NCBI GenBank assembly: GCA_945637645.1
Contig: CALZDK010000002.1
Coordinates: 1 to 33,918, forward strand
DNA length: 33,918 nucleotides
Source: an uncultured Prevotella sp.
GTDB lineage: Bacteria; Bacteroidota; Bacteroidia; Bacteroidales; Bacteroidaceae
Reading direction: 5' to 3'
Of this stretch, positions 1 through 8,000 are shown piece after piece. The notes under the pieces were generated by a model. That model did no database searches, had not been told where the DNA came from, and saw only the letters and a list, made by a program, of their open reading frames with translations. The position numbers were made by a program, and so were the translations under genes. Each line of letters opens with the position of its first letter. Position 1 is the stretch's first letter.

Positions 1-105
1 CCCTTATAGCGACTATGGATTATTACCACATGCGTTTTTGTATGCCTGTCTCCACATGCAGTGTCTTTGGGAGGTATTGAAATATTAATTAGTGGACGAG
101 TTAAC

Positions 106-154
106 AAAAAAAGACACGGAGAAACAGAGAATGAGAACTCTGTTACTCCGTGTC
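106..154 (-). terminator. Intrinsic terminator of the fumarase gene
   Basis: Arms at 113-129 and 138-154 pair over 17 bp with a single mismatch and an 8-base loop. Read on the minus strand the hairpin is followed by seven T residues (the A run at 106-112). It lies 26 bp past the fumarase stop codon, so it closes the lemA/TPM/fumarase run. On the plus strand the U-tract is poor, so it probably works in one direction only. Confidence 0.9.
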
Positions 155-179
155 TCTTTGTTGAATAAGCTACGAAGCC

Positions 180-1826
180 TTACTTGCAGCAAGCGCAGGG
201 CTTGAGCTGTTTAAAGAAGTCGTTACCCTTGTCGTCAACAAGGATGAAAGCAGGGAAGTCCTCTACCGTGATCTTCCATATTGCCTCCATGCCAAGCTCA
301 GGATACTCAACACACTCGATGCTCTTTATTGAGCTTTGCGACAGAACTGCAGCAACACCGCCAATGGTGCCGAGATAGAAACCTCCATGTTTCTTGCATG
401 CCTCTGTCACGCAGTCGCCACGGTTGCCTTTGGCTATCATTACGAGACTTGCGCCGTTAGCCTGGAACTCGTCAACGTATGGGTCCATGCGGTTTGCGGT
501 GGTTGGTCCCATACTTCCGCAAGGATAACCTTCAGGTGTCTTTGCAGGACCAGCATAGAGAATCGGGTGATCCTTGAAGTACTGTGGCATTCCCTCGCCG
601 GCGTCAAGACGAGCCTTCAGTTTGGCATGGGCAATGTCGCGAGCCACGATAATGGTTCCCTTAAGGTTTACGCGTGTGCTGACTGGATATTTTGTCAGTT
701 CGGCAAGAACGGCGTCGATACCCTTGTCGAGGTCAATCTCAATGCCCTTTGTTCCCTCACCCGGTTTGCGCAATTCCTCAGGAATAAGCTCTGTTGGGCA
801 GTCGTCCATCTTCTCCAACCATATTCCATCCTTGTTAATCTTTGCCTTTATGTTGCGGTCGGCAGAGCAGCTAACTCCCATACCTATAGGACAGCTTGCG
901 CCATGGCGTGGCAGACGTACAACACGAATGTCGTGAGCAAGGTATTTTCCGCCAAACTGTGCGCCAAGACCTATCTTGTATGCTTCCTTCAGCAGTTTCT
1001 CCTCAAGGTCGACGTCGCGGAAAGCACGACCTGTCTCGTCGCCTGTGGTAGGCAGGTTGTCGTAGTATTTTATTGAAGCCAGCTTCACTGTAAGCAGGTT
1101 CTTCTCCGCCGATGTGCCACCGATTACGAAAGCGATGTGGTAAGGCGGACATGCAGCCGTACCGAGGCTCTTCATCTTCTCAACGAGGAATGGCAGCAGT
1201 GTTTTCTCGTTCTGAATCGTTGCCTTTGTCATGGGGTAGAAATAGGTCTTGTTTGCGGAACCGCCACCCTTTGCCACCATAACGAAACGATATTCATCGC
1301 CCTCCACAGCCTCAATGTCAATTTGTGCAGGTAGGTTGCAGCGTGTGTTCACCTCGTCATACATGTTCAGCGGAGCGTTTTGCGAGTAGCGCAGGTTGTC
1401 CTGTGTGTAGGTGTTATATACTCCGAGAGAGAGAGCCTCCTCGTCCTCAAAGTCAGTCCACACGCGCTGTCCCTTCTCACCATGGATGATAGCCGTACCA
1501 GTGTCCTGGCAGAAAGGCAGTATGCCCTTGCAGGCTGTCTCGGCATTGCGAAGGAACTGCAGTGCCACATACTTGTCGTTCTCCGACGCCTCTGGGTCGT
1601 TGAGAATTTTTGCCACCTGCTCGTTGTGCTCACGGCGCAACATGAACTCCACATCGTGGAAAGCCTGCTGTGCAAGTTGTGTAAGTGCCTCTTTTGTCAC
1701 TTTAAGAATTGTTTTGCCCTCAAACTCTCCGGTGGAAACGCCTTCCTTCGTCAGAAGGCGGTATTCGGTGTTGTCCTTTCCCAACTGGAACATTGGGGCA
1801 TACTTGAATTCTGGAATATTTGCCAT
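180..1826 (-). CDS. fum: Class I (iron-sulfur) fumarate hydratase
   Basis: A 548-residue class I fumarase that interconverts fumarate and (S)-malate in the cytoplasm. In anaerobic Bacteroidetes it usually serves the reductive branch from oxaloacetate to succinate. Both family parts are present: the N-terminal catalytic domain and the C-terminal beta domain (motif GPTTANRMDPYV). Cys106 (LPFCQDTGT), Cys226 (GTAACPPYH) and Cys320 (MGVSCSADRN) sit where the family's three [4Fe-4S] ligands are expected; Cys312 is nearby. Length is normal for the family. The ATG at 1826 has no clear Shine-Dalgarno. The gene starts 39 bp after the TPM gene stop, so read-through from the lemA promoter is likely, although a private promoter inside the TPM gene cannot be excluded. 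The C terminus is cysteine-rich (PCACCK). Family assignment is secure; the physiological direction is inferred. Confidence 0.96.
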   Translation of the reverse strand: MANIPEFKYAPMFQLGKDNTEYRLLTKEGVSTGEFEGKTILKVTKEALTQLAQQAFHDVEFMLRREHNEQVAKILNDPEASENDKYVALQFLRNAETACKGILPFCQDTGTAIIHGEKGQRVWTDFEDEEALSLGVYNTYTQDNLRYSQNAPLNMYDEVNTRCNLPAQIDIEAVEGDEYRFVMVAKGGGSANKTYFYPMTKATIQNEKTLLPFLVEKMKSLGTAACPPYHIAFVIGGTSAEKNLLTVKLASIKYYDNLPTTGDETGRAFRDVDLEEKLLKEAYKIGLGAQFGGKYLAHDIRVVRLPRHGASCPIGMGVSCSADRNIKAKINKDGIWLEKMDDCPTELIPEELRKPGEGTKGIEIDLDKGIDAVLAELTKYPVSTRVNLKGTIIVARDIAHAKLKARLDAGEGMPQYFKDHPILYAGPAKTPEGYPCGSMGPTTANRMDPYVDEFQANGASLVMIAKGNRGDCVTEACKKHGGFYLGTIGGVAAVLSQSSIKSIECVEYPELGMEAIWKITVEDFPAFILVDDKGNDFFKQLKPCACCK

Positions 1827-1865
1827 ATTTTTTTCGTTTAAAAATTAGTGTCAATATTTGCTTCT

Positions 1866-2807
1866 TTACCATCCCGACGTGGAGCCTCCGCCACCAGTGC
1901 TGCCGCCTCCCCAACTGCCGCCTGAAAAGCCACCGCCTGAGAAACCTCCACCACGCCTGCCGCCACCAAGCATGGAGCCAATGATGATGCCGTTTGCAAG
2001 GTTGTTGTTGTCGTTAGGTGTTATGTCGTGGTCCTTAGTCACCACCTTTCCGCAGTTTTGGCAGATGAAGGTGTCGTGTCGGTAGGTTCTTGCTCCTTTC
2101 TTTATAACGTTCGACGTTATACGTTTCAATGAGGATTTTTTGCAGTAGGGACAACGCTTATTGATGTGATCTACGAGCCAAATAAAGAACATGAACAAAG
2201 CGATCATGGTTGTTACGATTGCCACTGCCACATACCACGGTATGTCTTCTTCCTCCTCTTCCGGCTCAGGTTGCATTGACCCGTCGAGAACGTCGCACGA
2301 TGCCTTTATACCGTCAATCATGCCTTGGTCGGTATTGCCTTCCTTAAACCGGGGCACCATATATCTTGTGGCGATTCGCTTTGTCATGGCATCTGTCATT
2401 GTTCCCTCAATGCCATATCCTGTGGTGAAGCGTAGGCGATGTATGTCGTCAACATAGAGTATCAACATTCCACCATTTGTCTTTTTGTTGCCTATGCCCC
2501 ATGTGCGGAACAGTTCGTGGGCAAAGTCGAAAATGTCTGCCTCGCCAATGGATGGCAGCATCACCACTGCCACCTCAATACCCGTTTTCTGCTTAAGTTC
2601 GGCGAGCATCACGTTTATAGTGTCGCGAGCTGCTCCACCCAACAGTGCCTCAGGGTCGCTGACCCTTTGCCGCGAATCCTTCAGCTGCACGTTTGGCACA
2701 TCAGCCACCGTGTAGCTCTTTGCAGTCGCCGTGGTCGTCATCACGAGCAGCACAAGCATTATGGAAAGACGAGACAAAATAGTCTTCATTTGATAAAACT
2801 GTTTCAT
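1866..2807 (-). CDS. TPM-domain (YgcG-like) membrane protein with zinc ribbon and Gly-rich tail
   Basis: About 313 residues from the ATG at 2807. Order of parts: N-terminal signal peptide ending near TATA-KS; TPM domain at about residues 40-165; an acidic stretch; one membrane helix at about 189-213; a CxxC...CxxC zinc ribbon (Cys219, 222, 249, 252); and a Gly/Ser-rich tail ending in Trp. This is the usual TPM_phosphatase/YgcG arrangement, in which the TPM domain lies outside the membrane and the zinc ribbon inside. The biochemical role is not settled; a plant member of the family works in photosystem II repair. It follows a lemA-like gene by 87 bp, a common pairing. ATGs at 2837 and 2789 are also possible; 2789 gives the shortest signal peptide. 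I favour 2807 because TAGG stands 6 bases upstream. Confidence 0.88.
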   Translation of the reverse strand: MKQFYQMKTILSRLSIMLVLLVMTTTATAKSYTVADVPNVQLKDSRQRVSDPEALLGGAARDTINVMLAELKQKTGIEVAVVMLPSIGEADIFDFAHELFRTWGIGNKKTNGGMLILYVDDIHRLRFTTGYGIEGTMTDAMTKRIATRYMVPRFKEGNTDQGMIDGIKASCDVLDGSMQPEPEEEEEDIPWYVAVAIVTTMIALFMFFIWLVDHINKRCPYCKKSSLKRITSNVIKKGARTYRHDTFICQNCGKVVTKDHDITPNDNNNLANGIIIGSMLGGGRRGGGFSGGGFSGGSWGGGSTGGGGSTSGW

Positions 2808-2894
2808 TTTAAACCTATTCGGAGTCCAAAAACTCATTTTGCTCACACACAATCTATCCCCGAGAGAGTCGGAGAGGTTTTTGGGGAAGCATCT

Positions 2895-3488
2895 TTAGAA
2901 CTCAACCTTCGGTGCTGTCTCAGCTCCTTTCTCTGCCTCGAAATATGCCTTCTTCTCAAAGCCGAACATTCCGGCAAAGATATTCTTCGGGAAACTGCGT
3001 ATCACGGTATTATAATTTTTGGCAGCCTCATTGAAGTCGCGGCGTGCCACATTGATGCGGTTCTCTGTTCCCTCTAACTGCGACTGCAGCTCCATGAAGT
3101 TCTGGTTTGCCTTCAGGTCGGGATATTTCTCCACTATAACCATCAGTCTGCCGAGAGCCGACGAGACACCCGACTGAGCCTTCTGATATTCAGTAAGTTT
3201 CTCAGGTGTGAGATTCTCAGGGTCAACCTTTACCGACGATGCCTCGCTACGTGCCTTTACCACGCTCTCAAGCGTCTCGCTCTCGTGTGCTGCATATCCC
3301 TTCACGGTGCTCACCAGGTTAGGAATGAGGTCGGCACGGCGCTGATACTGTGTCTCCACGTCAGCCCATTTTCCTTGCACGCCCTCGTCGAGCGTCACCA
3401 TACCATTATAGGCACCAACAGCCCACATTATAACTATCACTACCAATGCAACTGGAATAATCCATTTCAGATGTTTCTTGTAATTCAT
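2895..3488 (-). CDS. lemA: LemA family protein
   Basis: A 197-residue LemA-family protein. It has a short N terminus, one membrane helix at about residues 9-28, then the long helical domain with typical motifs (GKWADVETQYQRR, DLIPNLVSTVKGY, and LEGTENRINVARRDFN). It is expected to be membrane-anchored with the helical bundle outside the cytoplasm. The biochemical function is unknown for the family. It is the first gene of the minus-strand run that continues with the TPM protein and fumarase, and a matching promoter lies 36 bp upstream of its ATG. Genomes often pair LemA with TPM-domain proteins, which suggests a shared envelope role. The family call is firm; the role is open. Confidence 0.93.
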   Translation of the reverse strand: MNYKKHLKWIIPVALVVIVIMWAVGAYNGMVTLDEGVQGKWADVETQYQRRADLIPNLVSTVKGYAAHESETLESVVKARSEASSVKVDPENLTPEKLTEYQKAQSGVSSALGRLMVIVEKYPDLKANQNFMELQSQLEGTENRINVARRDFNEAAKNYNTVIRSFPKNIFAGMFGFEKKAYFEAEKGAETAPKVEF

Positions 3489-3523
3489 ATCTTTCTTGCC
3501 TTAAATGTTATTATTACTGACCG

Positions 3524-3555
3524 CAAAATTAACCATTTAATTTGACTCTCGCAAG
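3524..3555 (-). promoter_or_regulatory. Promoter of lemA
   Basis: On the minus strand a -7 box TAATTTTG (3524-3531) matches the Bacteroidetes consensus TAnnTTTG. A -33-type TTGC (3552-3555) lies 20 bp upstream. The expected start of transcription is about 30 bases before the lemA ATG. Confidence 0.65.
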
Positions 3556-3724
3556 CATTTCACATTTTTTATTACGCATTGGCTGTAGGAAAGATGCGTA
3601 GTAAAGTCGCTTCATAACCTGTTTAATCAAAGGAAAGAAGACGGGGACGAGAGGTAAAGCATAAAAAAAGTTAAGCAGATGTAAAAAACATCATAGCAAT
3701 AGCTGCTATCTTCGTTTTTCTTTG

Positions 3725-3732
3725 TACCTTTG
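3725..3732 (+). promoter_or_regulatory. -7 box of the rpsP promoter
   Basis: TACCTTTG matches the Bacteroidetes -7 consensus TAnnTTTG, about 60 bp before the rpsP ATG. No good TTTG stands at the -33 distance, so only half of the promoter is recognisable. Confidence 0.55.
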
Positions 3733-3792
3733 CACCCGCTGTCACGAGTTGGCAGCATTAATTCAAACTTACAATAATAATAATTAAACAAA

Positions 3793-4323
3793 ATGGCAAC
3801 AAAAATCAGATTACAGCGCGGCGGCCGTAAGGGCTATGCTTTCTACAGCATCGTTATCGCCGACGCACGTGCACCACGTGATGGTAAATTTACTGAGAAA
3901 ATTGGTACTTACAATCCTAACACCAATCCAGCCACAGTAGATTTGAATTTTGAAAGAGCTCTCTATTGGGTAGAGTGCGGCGCACAGCCAACAGACACAG
4001 CGCGCAACATTCTCGGCAGCGAGGGCGTTTATCTTATGAAGCACCTCCGCGGCGGTGTGAAGAAGGGTGCTTTCGACGAGGCTACAGCCCAGAAGAAGTT
4101 CGACGCCTGGAAGGCTGACAAGCAGAAGGGTTTGGACGCTGTTCGCGCTAACGAGGCAAAGGCTAAGAAGGACGCTTACGCCAAGGAGCTTGAGGCAGAG
4201 AAGAAAATCAATGCCGACATAGCAAAGAAGGTGGCTGAGAAGAAGGCAGCCGCAGCAGCTGCAAAGGCTGAGGCAGCGGCAAATGCTGAGCCAGCAGCCG
4301 AAGAGGCACCTGCAGAGGCTTAA
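3793..4323 (+). CDS. rpsP: 30S ribosomal protein S16, with long C-terminal extension
   Basis: 176 residues. The first 85 or so are a normal S16 (opening ATKIRLQRGGRKGYAFY, then ALYWVECGAQPTDTARNIL), which binds 16S rRNA in the body of the small subunit. Typical S16 is only 80-90 residues. The remainder is an extension that becomes almost pure Ala, Lys and Glu after about residue 130, ending in Pro/Glu/Ala. Such tails are known in Bacteroidetes S16, so this is not a fusion error. The ATG at 3793 is preceded by an AT-rich leader without Shine-Dalgarno, as is usual here. It is monocistronic, with its own terminator 27 bp after the stop. rimM and trmD, its partners in many bacteria, are absent. 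Confidence 0.97.
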   Translation: MATKIRLQRGGRKGYAFYSIVIADARAPRDGKFTEKIGTYNPNTNPATVDLNFERALYWVECGAQPTDTARNILGSEGVYLMKHLRGGVKKGAFDEATAQKKFDAWKADKQKGLDAVRANEAKAKKDAYAKELEAEKKINADIAKKVAEKKAAAAAAKAEAAANAEPAAEEAPAEA

Positions 4324-4349
4324 TCCAAAGCAAAAAGCAAAACAAACAA

Positions 4350-4391
4350 AAGGAGTCAGGACCACGGTCTTGACTCCTTGTTTATTTTATG
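4350..4391 (+). terminator. Intrinsic terminator of rpsP
   Basis: Arms at 4350-4358 and 4371-4379 are perfect complements, and pairing continues inward through 4362/4367 with one G-U pair. The T-rich stretch that follows (GTTTATTTTAT) supports termination on the plus strand. Confidence 0.85.
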
Positions 4392-4403
4392 TTGACAAGA
4401 ATA

Positions 4404-4436
4404 TTTAGTTGACGAGCCGTTTACTCGTCAACTAAA
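4404..4436 (-). terminator. Hairpin ending the S9 peptidase transcript
   Basis: A perfect 13-bp stem (4404-4416 with 4424-4436) and a 7-base loop lie 5 bp after the peptidase stop codon. The tract that follows on the minus strand (ATATTCTTG) is only moderately T-rich. It stands 13 bp from the convergent rpsP terminator, so each strand has its own hairpin. Confidence 0.7.
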
Positions 4437-4440
4437 CAAA

Positions 4441-6885
4441 TTACAATTTCTTCGGCGAATAGATAGCTTTCCACCATGAGTCGTCACCTTTAAGATAATG
4501 TTGGAACCAGGCGAGAATGGTGTTAATCCATTTTGTGCGCTTTGTTGGGTCCATGATGCCATGGTCCTCTCCCTCAACTTCCACAAACGCAGTGGGAACT
4601 CCAAGCAGACGGAGTGCGGTGTACATCTGTATGCTCTCGCCTACGGGGACATTGGTGTCGGAGGTTCCATGAGTGAAGAGTATTGGCTTCTTTATCTTGT
4701 CGGCGTTGAACAAAGGCGAGCGGTCAACAAAGAGGTCCTTGCGTGTCCAAGGGTAGCTGTTGGCTGCCGATGTCTCGCTGTAGGAATATCCCCAATAGCC
4801 CTCTCCCCAATAGCTCGTATGATCGGATATGCCCGCATGGGATACTCCACAGGCAAAGGGGTTGTCCTTAGTCATCATATACTGGGTCATGAATCCTCCA
4901 TAAGAGGCTGACACGCAACCAATGTGATCGGCATCGCACTGCGGCACGTCTTTCACAAACTGGCGTGTGGCATCTATGATATCCTGTGCCACTCCCTCAC
5001 CCATAGTATTGACATGGCGAGAAGCCCACTCCTGTCCGAAGCCAGAAGCTCCTGAAGGATTGACTGAGAAAACTATGTAGCCGAGGGCGTTCCAATAGTG
5101 TGCCGGATAATGTGTACCGTTTCCAAAACGACGAGAGGTGGGTGAGCATCCTCCATAGTAATTGACGATGACAGGGTATTTCTTCTGCGGGTCAAAGTCG
5201 GCAGGGAGGTTGTAGAATCCTGTGACACGATAGCCTCGTGTGGTCTCAAAGCTCCATGGTTTTACTGTTCCGATGCTCAGATGTGCATACATTTCCCTGT
5301 TTGGAGCAAGTACGAGCGATGCCTTGGCGTTTTTGGATGGCGAGGTGATGTTGTAAATCTCGTATGGAACACACATGGACGAGCCATGCACCATGATGTT
5401 GCCGCCCTTGGAGGCGATGCTCATTCCGCTGAGTACCTCAAGCGGCTGGCGCACCATAGTGGAGCGCAGTGTCTTTGGGTCAAGACGGTAGAGGCTGACG
5501 CTATCACCATTTTGTGCTGTGTAATAGACACACTTGTCCGCCAAAGAGTATTCGAAGCTCTCGATGCTCGTTGCGTCATCGGCAGTGACAGGCGTTACCT
5601 TGAGCGAAGGAGTGTCCATAATATAGAGGTGGTAGTCGTACATACTCGGCGTCTTTCCTTCTGGCACCCTATTTCCTATGCCGTGGAACGCCTCGGTGCT
5701 TGCCGAGAAAACTATCTTTTCGGCACTTCCCGCATAGCTACCGTTGCCTATGAATCCGTCCTTGTCAATGAGCATTCGGCTTTCCATTGTCTCGAGATTC
5801 AGGTCGTAGAAAGTCTGGCGGGTTGTCGGACGCTGGGTGAGCGAATCTGTGGCAACGGCGAAGAGGAGATGTTTTCCGTCAGATGTAATGTCGTAGAGCG
5901 AGACGGGATGATAGGTGTAGGTCAAAGGCTGCACCATCCCCGTGGCGAAGTCAAGGCGCGAGATGGAATATCTGGTTCTCCAGTTGGGCTGTCTGTCATC
6001 GGGATGTAGAATCTCAAAAACTCCGTCCTCTTTGCGTGGTCCTTCCGAAGGTTGCATCAGTATGGCGAAAGTTTCTGTCGGCGAGATGGCATAATAGTCA
6101 GAAACCATGTCGTCAACCATGGTGGCCACGTTTCCAGTTACGGGGTCAACGGTTTTCAACTGTTTCTTGTCGCCTTCCACGTCGATGAAGCAGTAGCGGT
6201 CTGTCATTGGCAGCCATGAGGCACGCACGCCTATCAGTCGGCTTGTGCCTGTCTTCAGGTCCATCAGTCTTGTCTCGCCCTGCGACTTGTTGTTGGAGTC
6301 AAACCAACGGTAGGCCACGAGAGCCCATCTGCCAGAGGGAGAAAGCGAAGCCTGCGAAGTAACCTTTGTTCCGAGCACGTCGGTCATAGTGAACCTGCGG
6401 TTGCCGTCTTCCACAGCCTCAATATTATCTGATCCGAGAGAGATGCCTATTCCAGTGCTGTCTGCGATAAACTTTAGACAGATGCTGTGATAGCCTGGCT
6501 GAAGGTTCAGTGTGCCAGACTGCTCGCGTCCGTCGGCATATACCTTACACTGCTTTGCGCCCTTGACTGCAACACTGACGTTCTTCAGGTATTTTCCTGC
6601 ATTTACGTCAAAGCGCACAAGATGCATCATTGTGGTGTCGAGTTTCAAGGCTGACAGTGGTGTGAGAGCCTTGTCGTCGGCAAGTTTCAACGACAATGGG
6701 GTGTTGATGAGTGTCTCAGCCGAATAGCGCGACTGGTTGTTGTCGATGCTGTCGATAACGATGGGTTGCTGGAGCTTGAAGGGACCGGCATGCCGAACAC
6801 TGCCCACAACGGTTTCCGCAGCCATTGTCGTAGTGGCAAAAGCCACCGACAACGTGAATACTGTTAGTTTTCTTGTTATTCCCAT
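4441..6885 (-). CDS. Secreted S9 family prolyl oligopeptidase / dipeptidyl peptidase
   Basis: 814 residues with an N-terminal signal peptide (about 1-22, ending TTTMAA). The middle, about residues 160-520, has the repeating strand pattern of a DPP-IV-type beta-propeller. The C-terminal third is the alpha/beta-hydrolase domain with the catalytic triad visible: Ser661 in SASYGGF, Asp743 in HGTSDTNVP and His775 in EGEDHGI. Such enzymes cut short peptides, often after proline, in the periplasm or at the surface, and in Bacteroidales they feed peptide use. A sequence-only view cannot separate DPP-IV-like from acylaminoacyl-peptidase-like specificity. The gene starts 11 bp after the GT4-like gene and so is probably its last operon partner, an odd pairing. 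It ends in a hairpin shortly after the stop. Confidence 0.92.
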   Translation of the reverse strand: MGITRKLTVFTLSVAFATTTMAAETVVGSVRHAGPFKLQQPIVIDSIDNNQSRYSAETLINTPLSLKLADDKALTPLSALKLDTTMMHLVRFDVNAGKYLKNVSVAVKGAKQCKVYADGREQSGTLNLQPGYHSICLKFIADSTGIGISLGSDNIEAVEDGNRRFTMTDVLGTKVTSQASLSPSGRWALVAYRWFDSNNKSQGETRLMDLKTGTSRLIGVRASWLPMTDRYCFIDVEGDKKQLKTVDPVTGNVATMVDDMVSDYYAISPTETFAILMQPSEGPRKEDGVFEILHPDDRQPNWRTRYSISRLDFATGMVQPLTYTYHPVSLYDITSDGKHLLFAVATDSLTQRPTTRQTFYDLNLETMESRMLIDKDGFIGNGSYAGSAEKIVFSASTEAFHGIGNRVPEGKTPSMYDYHLYIMDTPSLKVTPVTADDATSIESFEYSLADKCVYYTAQNGDSVSLYRLDPKTLRSTMVRQPLEVLSGMSIASKGGNIMVHGSSMCVPYEIYNITSPSKNAKASLVLAPNREMYAHLSIGTVKPWSFETTRGYRVTGFYNLPADFDPQKKYPVIVNYYGGCSPTSRRFGNGTHYPAHYWNALGYIVFSVNPSGASGFGQEWASRHVNTMGEGVAQDIIDATRQFVKDVPQCDADHIGCVSASYGGFMTQYMMTKDNPFACGVSHAGISDHTSYWGEGYWGYSYSETSAANSYPWTRKDLFVDRSPLFNADKIKKPILFTHGTSDTNVPVGESIQMYTALRLLGVPTAFVEVEGEDHGIMDPTKRTKWINTILAWFQHYLKGDDSWWKAIYSPKKL

Positions 6886-6896
6886 AATACTATATA

Positions 6897-8000
6897 TTAA
6901 TTGTTCAATTTTTCTTCATATAACTCGGAATATTGTTTCGCCACCTTTTTATATTCATGATGACGCTCCACATACTCAATGCTCTCGCGTTTCAGTCTCA
7001 TTATTCTCTTAGGGTCGCACACGAGTTTTTCCAACTGATTCAACACGCTGTCGTAGGAAGGCTCCACGTTCACAATGGGGCGAAGAAGGTTCTCCGATAT
7101 TATCGAATAGTTCTCTGGCTCGCCTCCACCAACGCAAACTATGCCCTTCGACATTGCCAATAGTGTGTTCATCGACGGTGTGTAGCTGTAGAGTTGGTCG
7201 AGCAAAATATCTGCAGAGTCCATCATAGTGCGGTATTGGTGGAAAGGCACCGACTCTGCAACGTTTAGTCTGCACAAGTCTGGATGTCTGCCAACGACCT
7301 CCTTTGCCGCCTCCAACATTATATCGGTCCCCTTGTAGTGGCTTCTCGTCTTGTTTATCCCGATGAAGATGTTTATTCGCCTGCCTTCCACATCGCTCAC
7401 TTCACTCCGCTGTGGCATGGCTATGGGGAAAGGAATGAAGCGGGTCTTTTCACTGAAAAGCGGTTCATAGCACGACCAATACTCATAGAGTCCTGCCACT
7501 ATGTTGTCGGCGTCGGTGGCTATAAGCCTGTTGAGCCTCTCCTTAGCTGTACCAACCCAGTCGCGCTGCTCCTTAAGCGCGTCCTCGTCTGTTCTCAGTT
7601 CATTGCCGATGTTGAAGTCGCTGTAGCGGAGATGTCGCCTATTGCAGCACTCGTTCACCCAGTAATAGTCCATGCCGAAAGCACCAAGCACCATACGGCG
7701 GTTATGTTTGCGGAGAAAGCTATAGAGCGGGAAGATGCGTTCTGCCTTCAGTTCCACGAACATCGGGTTTATCAACTGCACCACATCGTAGCCCCTCAAC
7801 CTCGGCAGCAGCGATACAAGGCGTGCCATGAGAGCGATGCCACCCGCTCTACCCTCTTTGCGGCTTATGTCGATGTCACGAGGATAGTCTTTCCAGAAGT
7901 CACCATTGGAAACCACTGTCGATTCATGTCCCAAACAGCGCAGTCCTTCCGCTAATGTTGCGTGTACGTTGCTATATTCGCCAAGTAGCAGTATTTTCAT
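6897..8000 (-). CDS. Glycosyltransferase, GT4-like (GT-B fold)
   Basis: 367 residues, opening MKILLLGEYSNVH, the usual first strand of a GT-B donor/acceptor protein, with a glycine loop. Residues about 205-330 form the C-terminal Rossmann domain (FIGINKTRSHYKGTDIML, then DILLDQLYSYTPSMNTLLAMSKG and GGGEPENYS), which in this class holds the nucleotide sugar. There is no membrane segment, so it should act at the cytoplasmic face. Its ATG overlaps the stop of the preceding GT2 gene by 4 bp (ATGA), a sign of translational coupling. Donor and acceptor cannot be read from sequence. It is one of the glycan-assembly genes spread over this window. Confidence 0.85.
   Translation of the reverse strand: MKILLLGEYSNVHATLAEGLRCLGHESTVVSNGDFWKDYPRDIDISRKEGRAGGIALMARLVSLLPRLRGYDVVQLINPMFVELKAERIFPLYSFLRKHNRRMVLGAFGMDYYWVNECCNRRHLRYSDFNIGNELRTDEDALKEQRDWVGTAKERLNRLIATDADNIVAGLYEYWSCYEPLFSEKTRFIPFPIAMPQRSEVSDVEGRRINIFIGINKTRSHYKGTDIMLEAAKEVVGRHPDLCRLNVAESVPFHQYRTMMDSADILLDQLYSYTPSMNTLLAMSKGIVCVGGGEPENYSIISENLLRPIVNVEPSYDSVLNQLEKLVCDPKRIMRLKRESIEYVERHHEYKKVAKQYSELYEEKLNN

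Larger units (their letters stand above)
3489..3792. other. Divergent promoter region between lemA and rpsP
   Basis: This 304-bp stretch without a gene holds the lemA promoter on the minus strand near 3524-3555 and the rpsP -7 box on the plus strand at 3725-3732. Between about 3560 and 3700 it is AT-rich, with several A runs and no ORF or stable hairpin that I can see. Confidence 0.6.

Noticed and set aside
15..80. 21-codon ORF at the left edge
   Set aside because: No recognisable product, no promoter or ribosome site; short ORFs of this size are expected by chance.
336..1076. Long plus-strand reading frame of 246 codons opposite fumarase
   Set aside because: It is antisense to a complete fumarase gene with all conserved motifs; the translation is Cys/Val-rich without family resemblance.
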